Shown: positions 1-10,058 of the stretch, in pieces
Position numbering within the stretch: position 1 is the stretch's first letter
Layout of the letters: every line of letters starts with the position of its first letter
Assembly: GCF_000225465.1 (NCBI RefSeq)
Contig: NC_017259.1
Span: 551,381-615,380 of the forward strand
Direction: 5' to 3'
From: Buchnera aphidicola str. Ua (Uroleucon ambrosiae)
GTDB taxonomy: Bacteria; Pseudomonadota; Gammaproteobacteria; Enterobacterales; Enterobacteriaceae
Length of the DNA: 64,000 nt
The notes under the pieces: model-generated
Seen by the model: the letters and a program-made list of their open reading frames with translations, nothing else
Told to the model about the DNA's origin: nothing
The model's database searches: none
Position numbers and translations under genes: made by a program

Positions 1-312
1 TTCTAAATATATAACAATTCCACGAGCAGATAAAAAATTACGATTTTCTTTAAAATTTACTGAACCTCCTCCTGTAGCAAGCACAATTCCTTTTTTAGAA
101 GTTAGTTCATCAATAATTTTTTTTTCTCTTAAGCGAAAACCATTTTCACCTTCTACATCAAAAACCCAACTAATATCAGCTCCAGTACGTTTCTCGATTT
201 CTTGATCAGAATCAAAAAATTCCATATTTAATTGTTGAGCTAATTGACGACCAATAGTACTTTTTCCAGCACCCATAGGTCCAATTAGAAAAATATTTTT
301 TTTGTCTGTCAT
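1..312 (-). CDS. aroK: Shikimate kinase I, partial (C-terminus beyond the left edge)
   Basis: Shikimate kinase phosphorylates shikimate with ATP in the cytoplasmic shikimate pathway, which supplies chorismate for aromatic amino acids. The 104 visible codons begin at the ATG at 312-310 and run off the window. The Walker A motif GPMGAGKST is at residues 11-19, the shikimate-binding [14 protein letters not shown] follows near residue 32, and the GGG motif in ATGGGS is near residue 80. The visible part is nearly identical to E. coli AroK, which has about 173 residues. Aromatic amino acid supply is a core Buchnera function. The identification is secure; only the C-terminal lid and adenine-binding loop cannot be seen. 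Confidence 0.96.
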   Translation of the reverse strand, partial: MTDKKNIFLIGPMGAGKSTIGRQLAQQLNMEFFDSDQEIEKRTGADISWVFDVEGENGFRLREKKIIDELTSKKGIVLATGGGSVNFKENRNFLSARGIVIYLE

Positions 313-583
313 ATTATTTTTTATTACTAAGATAATTCGTTAACAATGCCAGTTGCTCAGAATATTATACTGGCGGGAAATAAACATATATTATAATAAA
401 ATATTAGTAAGCAATGTATTATTATAAAAATATATTTTATTTAAATAAAATATATTCTATCAGTATTAGTATGGTTTTTTCTAATTTTATTTAAAAATAA
501 TATTGATATTTAAATATCAAAATATATTAAAACGTTTTATACAAAATATTTTCAAAATTATTTAAAAATAATTTAATTAAAAC

Positions 584-613
584 TTGACGCAGTTTATATC
601 TTTTTATTAAAAT
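584..613 (+). promoter_or_regulatory. Sigma-70-type promoter of tRNA-Ser
   Basis: TTGACG (584-589) and TAAAAT (608-613) are separated by 18 bases, and the expected start lies a few bases before the tRNA at 627. The -35 matches five of six consensus positions, which stands out in such AT-rich DNA. The rest of the 314-base gap between aroK and the tRNA (313-626) holds no other recognisable element. Confidence 0.55.
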
Positions 614-626
614 GTATAAAAAAATC

Positions 627-711
627 GGTGAGGTGTCCGAGAGGCTTAAGGAGCACGCCTGGAAAGCGTGTATATGGAAACGTATCAAGGGTTCGAATCC
701 CTTTCTCACCA
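627..711 (+). tRNA. tRNA-Ser(GGA)
   Basis: The sequence folds as a class II tRNA with a long variable arm. The acceptor is GGTGAGG paired with TCTCACC, the anticodon loop CTGGAAA gives GGA, and the T-loop is TTCGAAT. It closely matches E. coli tRNA-Ser(GGA). The discriminator base is A (711) where E. coli serine tRNAs have G. No CCA is encoded, because an A-run follows, so the end must be added by CCA nucleotidyltransferase. A good promoter lies immediately upstream. Confidence 0.96.
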
Positions 712-724
712 AAAAAAATATTTC

Positions 725-1429
725 TTATAAAGTAGATTCTAAAGCTATTTCAATCATTTCATTAAAACTTGATTCTCTTGCTTCAGATGAAAGACATTCT
801 TTTTTAAGAATATGATCTGATACTGTACATATTGATAATGCTTGTGTGTGTAATTCAGCAGCTACAGAATATATTCCTGCAGTTTCCATATCTACACCAA
901 TAATGTTATATTTTTTTAAAAGATTAAGCATATTGATATCTTCATTATAAAAAGAATCTGTAGTAAAAAAGTTTCCAACAAAAACTGGAATCTTCATTTT
1001 TTTTGAAATTTTAACTAAATTAAAAAGCATATCAAAATCTGCAATAGCAGCAAAATCATGATTGTTAAATTTTATTCGATTAATTTTAGAATCAGTGCAT
1101 GCACCCATACTGATAACTATATCACGTAAATTAATATCATCTCGTACAGCACCACAGGTTCCTATACGAATAATTTTTTTTACATTAAATTCAGTAATTA
1201 ATTCTCGACTATAAAGCGAAGCGGACGGAATACCTATTCCATGACTCATTATTGATATTTTTTTATTTTTATAAAATCCAGTATAAGCCAACATTAAACG
1301 CGTATTGTTAATTTGAACATATTTATTTAAATATTTTTCAGCAATATATTTTGCTCGTACTGGATCTCCTGGCATAAGCACTATATCTGAAAAATCATGT
1401 TTTTTACTATTAATGTGAGGTGTAGACAC
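725..1429 (-). CDS. deoD: Purine nucleoside phosphorylase DeoD-type
   Basis: DeoD phosphorolyses purine (deoxy)nucleosides to the base and (deoxy)ribose 1-phosphate, the substrate of the neighbouring phosphopentomutase. I place the start at the GTG at 1429-1427, giving 234 residues. It begins (V/M)STPHIN like E. coli MATPHIN and has AGGA eight bases upstream. The in-frame ATG at 1465 would add 12 residues with no counterpart. Visible motifs are the phosphate-binding [19 protein letters not shown], and the catalytic aspartate in CTVSDHI. It lies just downstream of deoB on the same strand, as in the E. coli deo operon, but deoC and deoA are absent here. Confidence 0.95.
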   Translation of the reverse strand: MSTPHINSKKHDFSDIVLMPGDPVRAKYIAEKYLNKYVQINNTRLMLAYTGFYKNKKISIMSHGIGIPSASLYSRELITEFNVKKIIRIGTCGAVRDDINLRDIVISMGACTDSKINRIKFNNHDFAAIADFDMLFNLVKISKKMKIPVFVGNFFTTDSFYNEDINMLNLLKKYNIIGVDMETAGIYSVAAELHTQALSICTVSDHILKKECLSSEARESSFNEMIEIALESTL

Positions 1430-1474
1430 TAATTGATTCCTTTTTAAAATATAAGAAAAGTACAAACTAAATAT

Positions 1475-2698
1475 TTAAAACATACTTTCACCATATGACA
1501 TATTAGACAATAAAAAATATTTTGCAATAGTCTGACCTATATCAGCAAAAGTTTTTCGATGACCTAAAAATTTTTTTTCAAGATTAGGTGAATACATTAA
1601 TATAGGAACATTTTCACGAGTATGATCAGTACCTGTCCATGTCGGATCACATCCGTGATCTGCAGTTAAAATTAATATATCATTTGCTTGTACTAAATCT
1701 ATTATTTGAGACAATTTTTTATCAAAAAACTCTAATCCTTTAGCATATCCAGCAACATCACGACGATGCCCCCAATTCGAATCAAAATCTACTAAATTAG
1801 TAAAAACCATAGTATTATTTTTAGATTTTTTTATTTCTTCAATAGTATTATGACATAATTCATTCAAACCTGTAGATTTAATATGTTTACTAATTCCTAC
1901 TCCGGAATAAATATCAGATACTTTACCAATTGCAATTACTTGTCCTTTTTTTTCATCAATTAATTTTTGCATAACTGTAGTAGAAAAAGGTTTCATTGAA
2001 AAATCACGTCTATTGCCTGTACGTTGAAAATCTGATTTTTTATGACCAATAAATGGTCTTGCAATCACTCGTGCAACTTTATATTTGTTTTTATCCAAAA
2101 AAATACGAATATTTTTGCATAATGTATATAAATTAGATAAACCAAAAAAAACTTCATGACATGCTATTTGTAAAACAGAATCTGATGAAGTATATATAAT
2201 AGGTTTTTTAGTTCTAATATGCTCTTCTCCTAAATCACTAATAATATCAGTTCCTGATGCATGACAATTTCCAAGACAACCTGTGAGTTTGGAAGAACAA
2301 ATAATATAATTTAAAATATCTTTAGGAAAACTATTATTTTTGTTTGTAAAATAACACCAATTATCTAGAACTGGAACACCTACCATTTCCCAATGACCAG
2401 AAGTAGTATCTTTTCCAGAAGAAATTTCACTAGCAAAACCATAACTACCAATAACATTCAAATTATTATTATATCCTAATAATTTTTTTTTTGATGCAGC
2501 TCTTGCAGCATGAGTGATTCCTAATTTAATTAAATTTGGAATATATAAAGCACCTTTTCTGTTTATATCTGCTTGACCTAAAAAACATTTTTCTACTATA
2601 TGAGCAAATGTATTTGCACCAACATCGTTAAATTTATAGGCATCAGAACTAAAACCAATTCCGAAAGAATCTAAAACAATTAAAAAAATTCGTTTCAT
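1475..2698 (-). CDS. deoB: Phosphopentomutase
   Basis: DeoB interconverts (deoxy)ribose 1-phosphate and 5-phosphate, linking nucleoside salvage to central metabolism. The 407 residues equal the E. coli length. The N-terminal MKRIFLIVLDSFGIG carries the first metal-binding aspartate. The alkaline-phosphatase-superfamily metal residues appear as DFDSNWGH and later TADHGCDPTWTGTDHTRE. The GKDTTSGHWEM segment near residue 95 contains the threonine phosphorylated during catalysis in this family. It is followed after 45 bases by deoD on the same strand, so the two are probably co-transcribed. Confidence 0.97.
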   Translation of the reverse strand: MKRIFLIVLDSFGIGFSSDAYKFNDVGANTFAHIVEKCFLGQADINRKGALYIPNLIKLGITHAARAASKKKLLGYNNNLNVIGSYGFASEISSGKDTTSGHWEMVGVPVLDNWCYFTNKNNSFPKDILNYIICSSKLTGCLGNCHASGTDIISDLGEEHIRTKKPIIYTSSDSVLQIACHEVFFGLSNLYTLCKNIRIFLDKNKYKVARVIARPFIGHKKSDFQRTGNRRDFSMKPFSTTVMQKLIDEKKGQVIAIGKVSDIYSGVGISKHIKSTGLNELCHNTIEEIKKSKNNTMVFTNLVDFDSNWGHRRDVAGYAKGLEFFDKKLSQIIDLVQANDILILTADHGCDPTWTGTDHTRENVPILMYSPNLEKKFLGHRKTFADIGQTIAKYFLLSNMSYGESMF

Positions 2699-2758
2699 AA
2701 TTAAAATTCCAAGAATATATTACAAAATATAACTATTTTAAAACTTTTAAAATTATTC

Positions 2759-4351
2759 TTATTCTCGTATTTTATCAAAAAAAATATCAGTATTTTGTGT
2801 CATAACAATATGTAAATTTGCAACACTAGGTGCTAAATATATCAAACTGTTATTCGTATCATAAGCTATATAAGAACTATATTTTTTTTTAAAATCATTA
2901 ATACTATGATCATTTTTAAATCTAATCCAACGAGCAAGAATAATATTAACTTTTTTGTATATTGCATCGATATTATACTCTATTTTTAAACGTTCAATTA
3001 CTACATCAAATTGTAAGATTCCAATAGCACCTAAAATACAATAATTATTCATAATTGGACGAAAGACTTGAATTGTTCCTTCTTCAGATAGTTCTATTAA
3101 ACCTTTTTTTAATTGTTTTTGTTTCAATGGATTTTGTAAACAAATTTGACGAAATATTTCTGGAGCAAAAATCGGTATACCAATAAATTTCAGATCTTCT
3201 CCTTCTGTAAAAGTATCTCCAATTTTAATTGTTCCATGATTATGTAATCCAATAATATCACCAGGATAAGCTTCTTTAATTGATATTCTTTCTCCAGCTA
3301 AAAAAGAAAACGCATCAGAAATAGTGATATATTTTTTAATTCTTATATGTTTTAATTTCATTCCTTTTTTATATTGTCCTGAAACAATTCTCATGAAAGC
3401 TATTCTATCTCGATGTTTTAAATCCATATTAGCTTGTATTTTGAAGATGAAACCTGTAAATTTTTTTTCTTGAGGATTCACTTGACGTTTATTACTTTTA
3501 CGATATAAAGGAGAAGGGGCCCAATTTATTAAACTATTTAATATATGATCAATACCAAATTCTCCTAAAGCACTACCAAAAAAAATAGGTGTATCGATTG
3601 CTTGTAAAAAATTTTTATGATTAAATTTAGAATATATATGTATAATTAGTTCTAATTCTTGATAAATATATTCATATAAATCTGATCCAATCATTTTTTT
3701 TAAAAATACAGAATTAGAAAAATCAGTAAAATCATCAAGAAAAAATGATTGTTTTTTTACTAATTTATTTTTATAAAAATAAATTTTTTTTTCATACAAA
3801 TGATATACACCCTGAAAATTTTTTCCACAACTAATTGGCCAGGTAATTGGAACACAATTCATTGTTAACTCTTTTTCAATTTCATCAAGTAATGATATTG
3901 GTTCGCGACTATCACGATCTAATTTATTGATAAAAGTAATAATCGGAGTATTTTGAATGCGCGTAACTTCTATGAGTTTTTTGGTTCGCTCTTCTATACC
4001 TTTAGCTGCATCAATAATAACTAAACAACAATCTACTGCAGTAAGAATACGATATGTATCTTCTGAAAAATCTTGATGACCAGGAGTATCTAATAAATTT
4101 ATTAAAATATTTTTATACGTAAATTGCATAACAGAAGTAGTAACAGAAATACCACGTGCTTTTTCAATATTCATCCAATCTGATTTAGCATATTTTTGAT
4201 TTCCTCTACCTTTAATAACTCCAGAAATATGAATCGCTTTTCCAAAAAATAACATCTTTTCGGTAATAGTAGTTTTTCCAGCATCAGGATGAGAAATAAT
4301 AGCAAAAGTTCTTCTTTTAGTTAATTCCTTTGTATAAGTTTTGTCAAACAT
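2759..4351 (-). CDS. prfC: Peptide chain release factor 3
   Basis: RF3 is a translational GTPase that recycles RF1 and RF2 from the ribosome after peptide release. Near the N-terminus are the P-loop HPDAGKTT, the switch II motif DTPGHQDF and the base-recognition motif NKLD, followed by the domain II and III blocks typical of RF3 (FKIQANMDLKHRDR, LQFDVV). I prefer the ATG at 4351 (530 residues; E. coli 529), which has GAG seven bases upstream. An ATG four codons earlier (4363) is also possible. It lies upstream of deoB on the same strand with a 60-base gap. Confidence 0.96.
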   Translation of the reverse strand: MFDKTYTKELTKRRTFAIISHPDAGKTTITEKMLFFGKAIHISGVIKGRGNQKYAKSDWMNIEKARGISVTTSVMQFTYKNILINLLDTPGHQDFSEDTYRILTAVDCCLVIIDAAKGIEERTKKLIEVTRIQNTPIITFINKLDRDSREPISLLDEIEKELTMNCVPITWPISCGKNFQGVYHLYEKKIYFYKNKLVKKQSFFLDDFTDFSNSVFLKKMIGSDLYEYIYQELELIIHIYSKFNHKNFLQAIDTPIFFGSALGEFGIDHILNSLINWAPSPLYRKSNKRQVNPQEKKFTGFIFKIQANMDLKHRDRIAFMRIVSGQYKKGMKLKHIRIKKYITISDAFSFLAGERISIKEAYPGDIIGLHNHGTIKIGDTFTEGEDLKFIGIPIFAPEIFRQICLQNPLKQKQLKKGLIELSEEGTIQVFRPIMNNYCILGAIGILQFDVVIERLKIEYNIDAIYKKVNIILARWIRFKNDHSINDFKKKYSSYIAYDTNNSLIYLAPSVANLHIVMTQNTDIFFDKIRE

Positions 4352-4508
4352 ATATATGCTCATTTAACACATTTTAATAAAAAATTAAAATATAAAAATA
4401 AATAATTGAAAAAAAAAATTAAGATATGAATGATAATATTTAGAAATATTTAATATGTTATTGAATAATAGAGTCTGTAAAAAAAAGAACAATATTTTCT
4501 ATTGAAAA

Positions 4509-5087
4509 CTAATAAAATGAATGTTCTCCACGTGTATGTTCTGTTGCATCATCTACTCTTTTAATTTCAGAAAAAGTTGATAATAATTTTTTTTCTACTA
4601 TTTCTTTTAAAGTCAATCCAATCATTGAGCAACCATTACAACCACCGCTAAATCTTATTTTAGCTGTTCCATTTGAATCTATTTTAATTAAATGTACTTG
4701 TCCTCCATGCATTTCTAATTTAGAGTTGATTTCTAAACTTAAAAAATTTTGTATTTTTTCTGTTAATGAAGATTGTTTTATTGCGTAATTATTTTTCGCA
4801 TACGGCGCTTTTAATGTTAATTGAGAACTCAGTTGATCAGTGACTAAATCAATTTCTGCTTTTTTTAAATAACTAATTATCTCTTTATTAATATAAATCA
4901 AAAATTTATCGTATTTAAATTTAATATCTGTATTATTATCTATTTCATCTTTTTGTAAAAATGCTAGACCGCATTCTGCATTTTTTGTACCTGGATGTAA
5001 TATAAATACTCGGATGTGAGTTCCAATCGGTTCATGCGATAAAAGCGACACAAGATATTTTTGTGCATTTTTAGAAATAGTGATCAT
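4509..5087 (-). CDS. nfuA: Fe/S biogenesis protein NfuA
   Basis: NfuA carries 4Fe-4S clusters to apo-proteins. Its 192 residues (E. coli 191) comprise a degenerate A-type domain (residues 1 to about 100) and a C-terminal Nfu domain with the cluster-binding CxxC in GGCNGCSM near residue 150. The C-terminus [11 protein letters not shown] matches E. coli closely. No iscA lies in the isc cluster at 57-62 kb, so NfuA may be an important cluster carrier here; that is inference. It is divergent from bioH, its neighbour in the same region of E. coli. Confidence 0.95.
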   Translation of the reverse strand: MITISKNAQKYLVSLLSHEPIGTHIRVFILHPGTKNAECGLAFLQKDEIDNNTDIKFKYDKFLIYINKEIISYLKKAEIDLVTDQLSSQLTLKAPYAKNNYAIKQSSLTEKIQNFLSLEINSKLEMHGGQVHLIKIDSNGTAKIRFSGGCNGCSMIGLTLKEIVEKKLLSTFSEIKRVDDATEHTRGEHSFY

Positions 5088-5195
5088 AAGAATTACTTAA
5101 ATCAATTTTTTAATAAATAATTTTACTAATTTATTAAAATAAACACAAGATAATTTAAATTTAATATTAAATGAATATTTTATAAGAGTTAAAAC

Positions 5196-5969
5196 ATGCA
5201 TAATTTTCATTGGGATACAATAGGAACAGGAAAAATTAATTTAATTCTATTAAATGGATGGGGAATTAATTCAAACATTTGGATGTTTATTATTAAACAA
5301 CTACAATATGATTTTAAATTTTATTTAATTGATCTACCTGGATCAGGAAAAAATAAAAATCTTTTACCAGAAAAAATAGATACAATTATTAAAATATTAT
5401 ATAAAAAAATGCCTAAAAACGCTATTTGGATAGGATGGTCTATTGGAGGATTAATTGTTAATTATTTTGCATTATGTTACCCTCAACATGCTTTAGCTTT
5501 AATTAATGTAGCATCTTCTCCTTGTTTTATAGAAAAAAAAAACTGGCCTGGAATTAAAAAACATATAATCCATAAATTTTATTATAATCTAAAAACTAAA
5601 TATCATCAAACCATAAATACTTTTTTAGATATAGAACAAATAAATTCTAAAAAACATTCTAAAGATATCAGTATATTAAAAAAAATATTTTATCAATCTC
5701 CACCTCACATAGAATTATTAAATAATGGTTTAGAAATTATTTTTTTATTTGATCTTCGTGTAGACATGGCATATTTAAAAATACCTATATTAAGAATATA
5801 TGGTGAATTAGATAATTTAATACCTAAAAAAATAGCATCTATACTTGATTCTAAATGGCCTAGAACTCATTCAATAATTATAAAAAAAGCTGCTCATGCT
5901 CCATTTATTACAAATAAAAATCAATTTTGTTCTATTTTATTAAATTTCAAAAAGTCGCTTTTAAAATAA
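5196..5969 (+). CDS. bioH: Pimeloyl-ACP methyl ester carboxylesterase
   Basis: BioH hydrolyses pimeloyl-ACP methyl ester, closing the pimelate-synthesis stage of biotin formation. It has 257 residues (E. coli 256) with an alpha/beta-hydrolase fold. The visible motifs are LLNGWGINSNIW (oxyanion region), the nucleophile elbow GWSIGG, the acid in YGELDNLIP and the histidine in KKAAHAPF. The complete triad argues that the gene is functional. It stands alone between divergent nfuA and convergent ssb. Confidence 0.94.
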   Translation: MHNFHWDTIGTGKINLILLNGWGINSNIWMFIIKQLQYDFKFYLIDLPGSGKNKNLLPEKIDTIIKILYKKMPKNAIWIGWSIGGLIVNYFALCYPQHALALINVASSPCFIEKKNWPGIKKHIIHKFYYNLKTKYHQTINTFLDIEQINSKKHSKDISILKKIFYQSPPHIELLNNGLEIIFLFDLRVDMAYLKIPILRIYGELDNLIPKKIASILDSKWPRTHSIIIKKAAHAPFITNKNQFCSILLNFKKSLLK

Positions 5970-5977
5970 AAAAATAT

Positions 5978-5995
5978 AGCCCCAAAATTGGGGCT
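5978..5995 (-). terminator. Rho-independent terminator of ssb
   Basis: A perfect palindrome with six G/C pairs (AGCCCC..GGGGCT) lies between the convergent ends of bioH and ssb. On the minus strand it is followed by ATATTTTTTT, a U-rich tail, so it best fits termination of ssb. The plus-strand tail (GTTTAAA) is weak, although bioH transcription may also stop here. Confidence 0.75.
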
Positions 5996-6031
5996 GTTTA
6001 AAAAAAATATTATTTTTTTTAAAAATTAGCC

Positions 6032-6547
6032 TTAAAAAGGAATTTCATCATCAAAATCTATTTCTGAAGACGTGTGAACCAAATCTTTATTTGAGTTATG
6101 TGATACTATATTTTTTTTAAAATCTACTTGATCTGTTTTTTTAATTTGTTCTTCAATATTGTTATTTTCATGAGTTGATAAAGTTTGTAAATTAGTATTT
6201 CGACTACCTAACATTTGCATAGTACCACCAATATTTACAATAATTTCTGTAGTATAACGTTCAATGCCATTTTGATCTTGCCATTTTCTAGTTTGTAATG
6301 CTCCCTCAATATATACTTGAGAGCCTTTTCGAAGATATTCACCTGCAATTTCTGCTAATTTTCCAAATAATACTATTCGATGCCATTCTGTTTTCTCTTT
6401 ATGTTCTCCCGTATTTTTATCTTTCCAATTTTCTGAAGTAGCTAATGTCATATTTACTACTGCATTACCATTTGGCATATAACGAACTTCAGGGTCTTGG
6501 CCTAAATGTCCAATTAAAATAACTTTATTTATACCTCTACTAGCCAT
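6032..6547 (-). CDS. ssb: Single-stranded DNA-binding protein
   Basis: SSB coats single-stranded DNA and recruits replication and repair proteins. The 171 residues (E. coli 178) start with the OB-fold ([19 protein letters not shown]..) up to about residue 115. A polar linker follows, ending in the acidic interaction tip DFDDEIPF. The linker is asparagine/lysine-rich rather than glycine/proline/glutamine-rich, as expected from AT bias. The start is supported by identity to E. coli [20 protein letters not shown]. Confidence 0.97.
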   Translation of the reverse strand: MASRGINKVILIGHLGQDPEVRYMPNGNAVVNMTLATSENWKDKNTGEHKEKTEWHRIVLFGKLAEIAGEYLRKGSQVYIEGALQTRKWQDQNGIERYTTEIIVNIGGTMQMLGSRNTNLQTLSTHENNNIEEQIKKTDQVDFKKNIVSHNSNKDLVHTSSEIDFDDEIPF

Positions 6548-7019
6548 AATCCAAACTCCATTTTTTAAATCAATTTTAAAATATTCTCATAATATATTAA
6601 TTTAAATTATACATCTTAAAAATTTTATTTAATATAATCAAACTTATAAAAATGCTATATTATTTTTTAAATATTTTTCAACCTATTAAATATTAATATC
6701 TTATGAGTTCTAATTATTAATATATTAATCACATCAAAATTTTTATATTATTAATTATAAATTATTAATGAAATTCTATATTTAAAATATATTAAAAAAT
6801 TTAATCAAGAATGACATAAAAAAATAATAGCTAATAATCTTATAATATAAAAATAATTCATATGATGTATATTAATATATTTTTTATTATTTATTTTATG
6901 AAATATAAATAATAGATAAAAAAATGCAAAATATTTTAAAAACGACTACAAGTAGATTAGTCTATAGAAAGTGTATTATTGCAATATGACGATATAATTT
7001 CATATAGATTCACTAAATA
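6548..7019. other. 472-base AT-rich spacer between divergent ssb and dnaB
   Basis: In E. coli several genes, including uvrA, lie between ssb and dnaB; here they are gone. I see no coding remnant. A perfect -10 hexamer TATAAT at 6993-6998 lies 22 bases before the dnaB start but has no good -35, so I do not list it as a separate promoter. Confidence 0.6.
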
Positions 7020-8417
7020 ATGGTATATGCAATAAATATGACTAAAAATAAATTATATTTAAATCAAATTAATAGATTAAAAATTCCACCACATTCTCTA
7101 GAAGCAGAGCAATCAGTATTAGGTGGATTAATGTTAGATAATGAACAATGGGACAATGTTTCAGAACATGTAGTTGCTGATGATTTTTTTAGTAAACCTC
7201 ATAAATTAATATTTCAAGAAATGCAAAAATTGCTTGACTTAGGATATCCAATAGATTTAATTACTCTTTCTGAATCTTTAGAACAAAAAGGAAAATTAGA
7301 AAGTGTAGGTAGATTTTCATATTTAGCAGAATTATCAAAAAATACACCCAGTACAGCAAATATTACTGCATATGCTGATATTGTTCGAGAACGTGCTATA
7401 GTAAGAGAAATGATATTAGTAGCTAATAAAATCGCTAATGCTGGATATGATACACAAGGTAGAAAAAGTGAAGAATTGTTAGATTATGCAGAATCTAGTG
7501 TGTTTAAAATTGCAGAAAAACGCTTTAAAAAAGATTCAGGACCAAAAAATATTGAACAAATTCTTGATGAAACAATTACTAGCATTGAAAAATTGTTTTT
7601 ATCACCACATGATGGAGTGACAGGGATTAATACTGGATATCAAGATTTGAATAAAAAAACGTCAGGTTTACAACATTCTGAATTAATTATTATTGCAGCT
7701 AGACCTTCTATGGGAAAAACAACGTTTGCTATGAATTTATGTGAAAATGCTGCTATGCTGTACGATAAACCTGTATTAATATTTAGTTTAGAAATGCCTG
7801 GTGAACAAATTATGATGCGTATGTTAGCTTCTTTATCACGAGTTAATCAAACAAACATTAGAACAGGGCAATTAAATAATGAAGATTGGGCTCGAATATC
7901 TGGAACTATCAATATATTACTTAAAAAAAAGAATATTTATATTGATGATTCTTCAGCACTGACTCCTAGTGAAGTACGTTCACGAGCGCGTCGTATTTAT
8001 CGTGAAAATAATGGATTAACTTTAATTATGGTGGATTATTTACAACTAATGAGAGTACCTTCACTATCTGAAAATCGTACACTAGAAATTGCAGAAATAT
8101 CTAGAACGTTAAAAGCATTAGCAAAAGAATTGCAAGTTCCAGTAATAGCATTATCACAACTAAATCGTTCTTTAGAACAAAGATCAGACAAAAGACCAGT
8201 GAATTCTGATTTACGTGAATCAGGCTCTTTAGAACAAGATGCAGATTTAATAATGTTTATATACCGTGATGAAATTTATAATGAAAATAGTGATTTTAAA
8301 GGCATTGCTGAAATTATAATAGGAAAACAACGTAATGGTCCAATTGGTACAATTCGTTTAACTTTTAATGGACATTGGTCTAGATTTGATAATTATGCAG
8401 GTCCAAAATATGATTAA
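7020..8417 (+). CDS. dnaB: Replicative DNA helicase
   Basis: DnaB is the hexameric 5'-3' helicase that unwinds the fork and binds primase. It has 465 residues (E. coli 471). The N-terminal collar domain runs to about residue 165, then a linker, then the RecA-like motor with Walker A ARPSMGKTTFA near residue 230, Walker B LIMVDYLQLM and the arginine-finger region SQLNRSLEQR. Identity to E. coli is very high from IPPHSLEAEQSVLGG onward. The start is uncertain: ATG 7020 and ATG 7038 both lack a strong ribosome binding site. No dnaC-type loader is visible in the window. Confidence 0.97.
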   Translation: MVYAINMTKNKLYLNQINRLKIPPHSLEAEQSVLGGLMLDNEQWDNVSEHVVADDFFSKPHKLIFQEMQKLLDLGYPIDLITLSESLEQKGKLESVGRFSYLAELSKNTPSTANITAYADIVRERAIVREMILVANKIANAGYDTQGRKSEELLDYAESSVFKIAEKRFKKDSGPKNIEQILDETITSIEKLFLSPHDGVTGINTGYQDLNKKTSGLQHSELIIIAARPSMGKTTFAMNLCENAAMLYDKPVLIFSLEMPGEQIMMRMLASLSRVNQTNIRTGQLNNEDWARISGTINILLKKKNIYIDDSSALTPSEVRSRARRIYRENNGLTLIMVDYLQLMRVPSLSENRTLEIAEISRTLKALAKELQVPVIALSQLNRSLEQRSDKRPVNSDLRESGSLEQDADLIMFIYRDEIYNENSDFKGIAEIIIGKQRNGPIGTIRLTFNGHWSRFDNYAGPKYD

Positions 8418-8665
8418 ATATTCTATTTTCTGTAAAAAAATTAATTTATCATTGATTTTATAAATAAAAAATCAATTATTGAATAACGAAAATATTTTTT
8501 TAATTATTTAATTTTTTAACTACACAATAAAAAATTAATTTTTTATAAAAAATATTTAAAAAATTAAATAATTAAAATAATATATTTTAAATACTGAATA
8601 ACTGTTACTAGTTATTAAACGTACTCGAAATCTTCTTTTTTTAACAATTAACGATAAAATTAAAT

Positions 8666-9628
8666 ATGCAAAAAAAAATAAATATAAAAATTGGAATCGT
8701 AATGGATTCTATCCAATTAATTAATATTAAAAAAGATTCAAGCTTTTCTATTATATTAGAAGCTCAAAAAAGACATCATGTTATACATTATATGGAAATG
8801 AATGATCTTTATTTAATGAAAGGAATTCCATATGCAAGAATTCGTTTAATAAAAGTTAAAAAAAATGCAGAAAAATGGTATAAATTTACTCAAGAAAAAA
8901 ATATGGCTTTAAGTGAATTAGATGTTATTTTAATGCGAAAAGATCCACCATTTAATATTGAATTTATTTATTCAACATATATTTTAGAACGTGCAGAAAA
9001 TATGGGCGTTTTAATAATTAATAAACCCCAAAGTTTAAGAGATTGTAATGAAAAAATGTTTATATCATGGTTCCCGGAATTAACTGCTAATACTTTAGTC
9101 ACAAGAAATATGAATCAAATTCGTCAATTCTGGAAAAAAAATCAAGATATTATCATTAAACCACTAGATGGTATGGGAGGTACTAATATTTTTCGTATTA
9201 AAAAAAATGATCCAAATTTTTCAGTAATTGCAGAAACAATGACAAATTATGAAAAAAAATATTGTATGATACAAAATTATTTATCAGATATACAATTTGG
9301 AGATAAAAGAATTTTAATGATCAATGGAGAAGCAATACCTTGGTGTTTAGCTAGAATTGCAAAAATTGGAGAAACAAGAGCTAATTTAGCTGCTGGGGGT
9401 ACAGGAAGAATACAATCTTTAAGTCAAACAGACTGGAAAATTGCTAATGCTTTATCTCCTATTTTGAAAAAAAAAGGTTTAATTATTGTTGGTCTTGATG
9501 TCATAGGAGATAAATTAATAGAAATTAATGTCACAAGTCCAACATGTATTTGTGAAATTGAATCAGAAAAAAATATCTCTATTACTGGAATGTTATTAGA
9601 TTATATAGAAAATAAAATACAATACTAG
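8666..9628 (+). CDS. gshB: Glutathione synthetase
   Basis: GshB joins gamma-glutamylcysteine and glycine with ATP to form glutathione. The 320 residues (E. coli 315) show the ATP-grasp architecture. The substrate-binding MDSIQLINIKKDSSF is at the N-terminus, LMRKDPPF and NKPQSLRDCNEK are in the middle, the glycine-rich loop is IIKPLDGMGGTNIF, and the metal-binding LIEINVTSPTC is near the C-terminus. ruvX begins 10 bases after its stop, so the pair forms an operon. In E. coli yqgE lies between them and is missing here. Confidence 0.97.
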   Translation: MQKKINIKIGIVMDSIQLINIKKDSSFSIILEAQKRHHVIHYMEMNDLYLMKGIPYARIRLIKVKKNAEKWYKFTQEKNMALSELDVILMRKDPPFNIEFIYSTYILERAENMGVLIINKPQSLRDCNEKMFISWFPELTANTLVTRNMNQIRQFWKKNQDIIIKPLDGMGGTNIFRIKKNDPNFSVIAETMTNYEKKYCMIQNYLSDIQFGDKRILMINGEAIPWCLARIAKIGETRANLAAGGTGRIQSLSQTDWKIANALSPILKKKGLIIVGLDVIGDKLIEINVTSPTCICEIESEKNISITGMLLDYIENKIQY

Positions 9629-9638
9629 AGATCATAAA

Positions 9639-10058
9639 ATGATAATACTTGCATTTGATTTTGGAATTAAAAAAATTGGAGTAGCTGTAGGAGAAAATAT
9701 TATAAAAAAGGGAAGACCTTTACACTTTTTACATGCTCAAAATGGATATCCTAATTGGAATTCAGTAAAATATTTAATAAATTTTTGGCAACCTCAATTA
9801 ATTATTGTAGGTTTACCATTAAATATAAATGGTACAAAACAAATTATCACTAATAAATCAGAAAAATTTGCTAATTTATTACAATCTAAATTTAATATTG
9901 CTGTTAAAATGCATGATGAACGTTTAACTACTGTAGAAGCTAAATCAATTCTGTTTTATAAAAATGGTTTTAAAGCCTTAAAAAAAACGGAAAAAATTCA
10001 TTCTTATGCTGCTGTAATTATACTAGAAAGTTGGTTAAATCAATATGATATGAAATAA
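9639..10058 (+). CDS. ruvX: RNase H-fold protein YqgF (RuvX), putative pre-16S rRNA nuclease
   Basis: This family is implicated in maturation of the 16S rRNA 5' end. The protein has 139 residues (E. coli 138) with the RNase H-like motifs FDFGIKKIGVA near residue 6, VGLPLNINGT and the acidic DERLTTVEAKS. It follows gshB in the same operon. The intact acidic residues suggest an active enzyme. Confidence 0.93.
   Translation: MIILAFDFGIKKIGVAVGENIIKKGRPLHFLHAQNGYPNWNSVKYLINFWQPQLIIVGLPLNINGTKQIITNKSEKFANLLQSKFNIAVKMHDERLTTVEAKSILFYKNGFKALKKTEKIHSYAAVIILESWLNQYDMK

Noticed and set aside
612..815. 67-codon plus-strand frame across tRNA-Ser and the end of deoD
   Set aside because: It reads through a tRNA and antisense to deoD; no homology and no ribosome binding site.
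6979..6998. TTGCAA and TATAAT before dnaB as a promoter
   Set aside because: The -10 is perfect but the spacing is only eight bases, so the pair cannot be one sigma-70 promoter.
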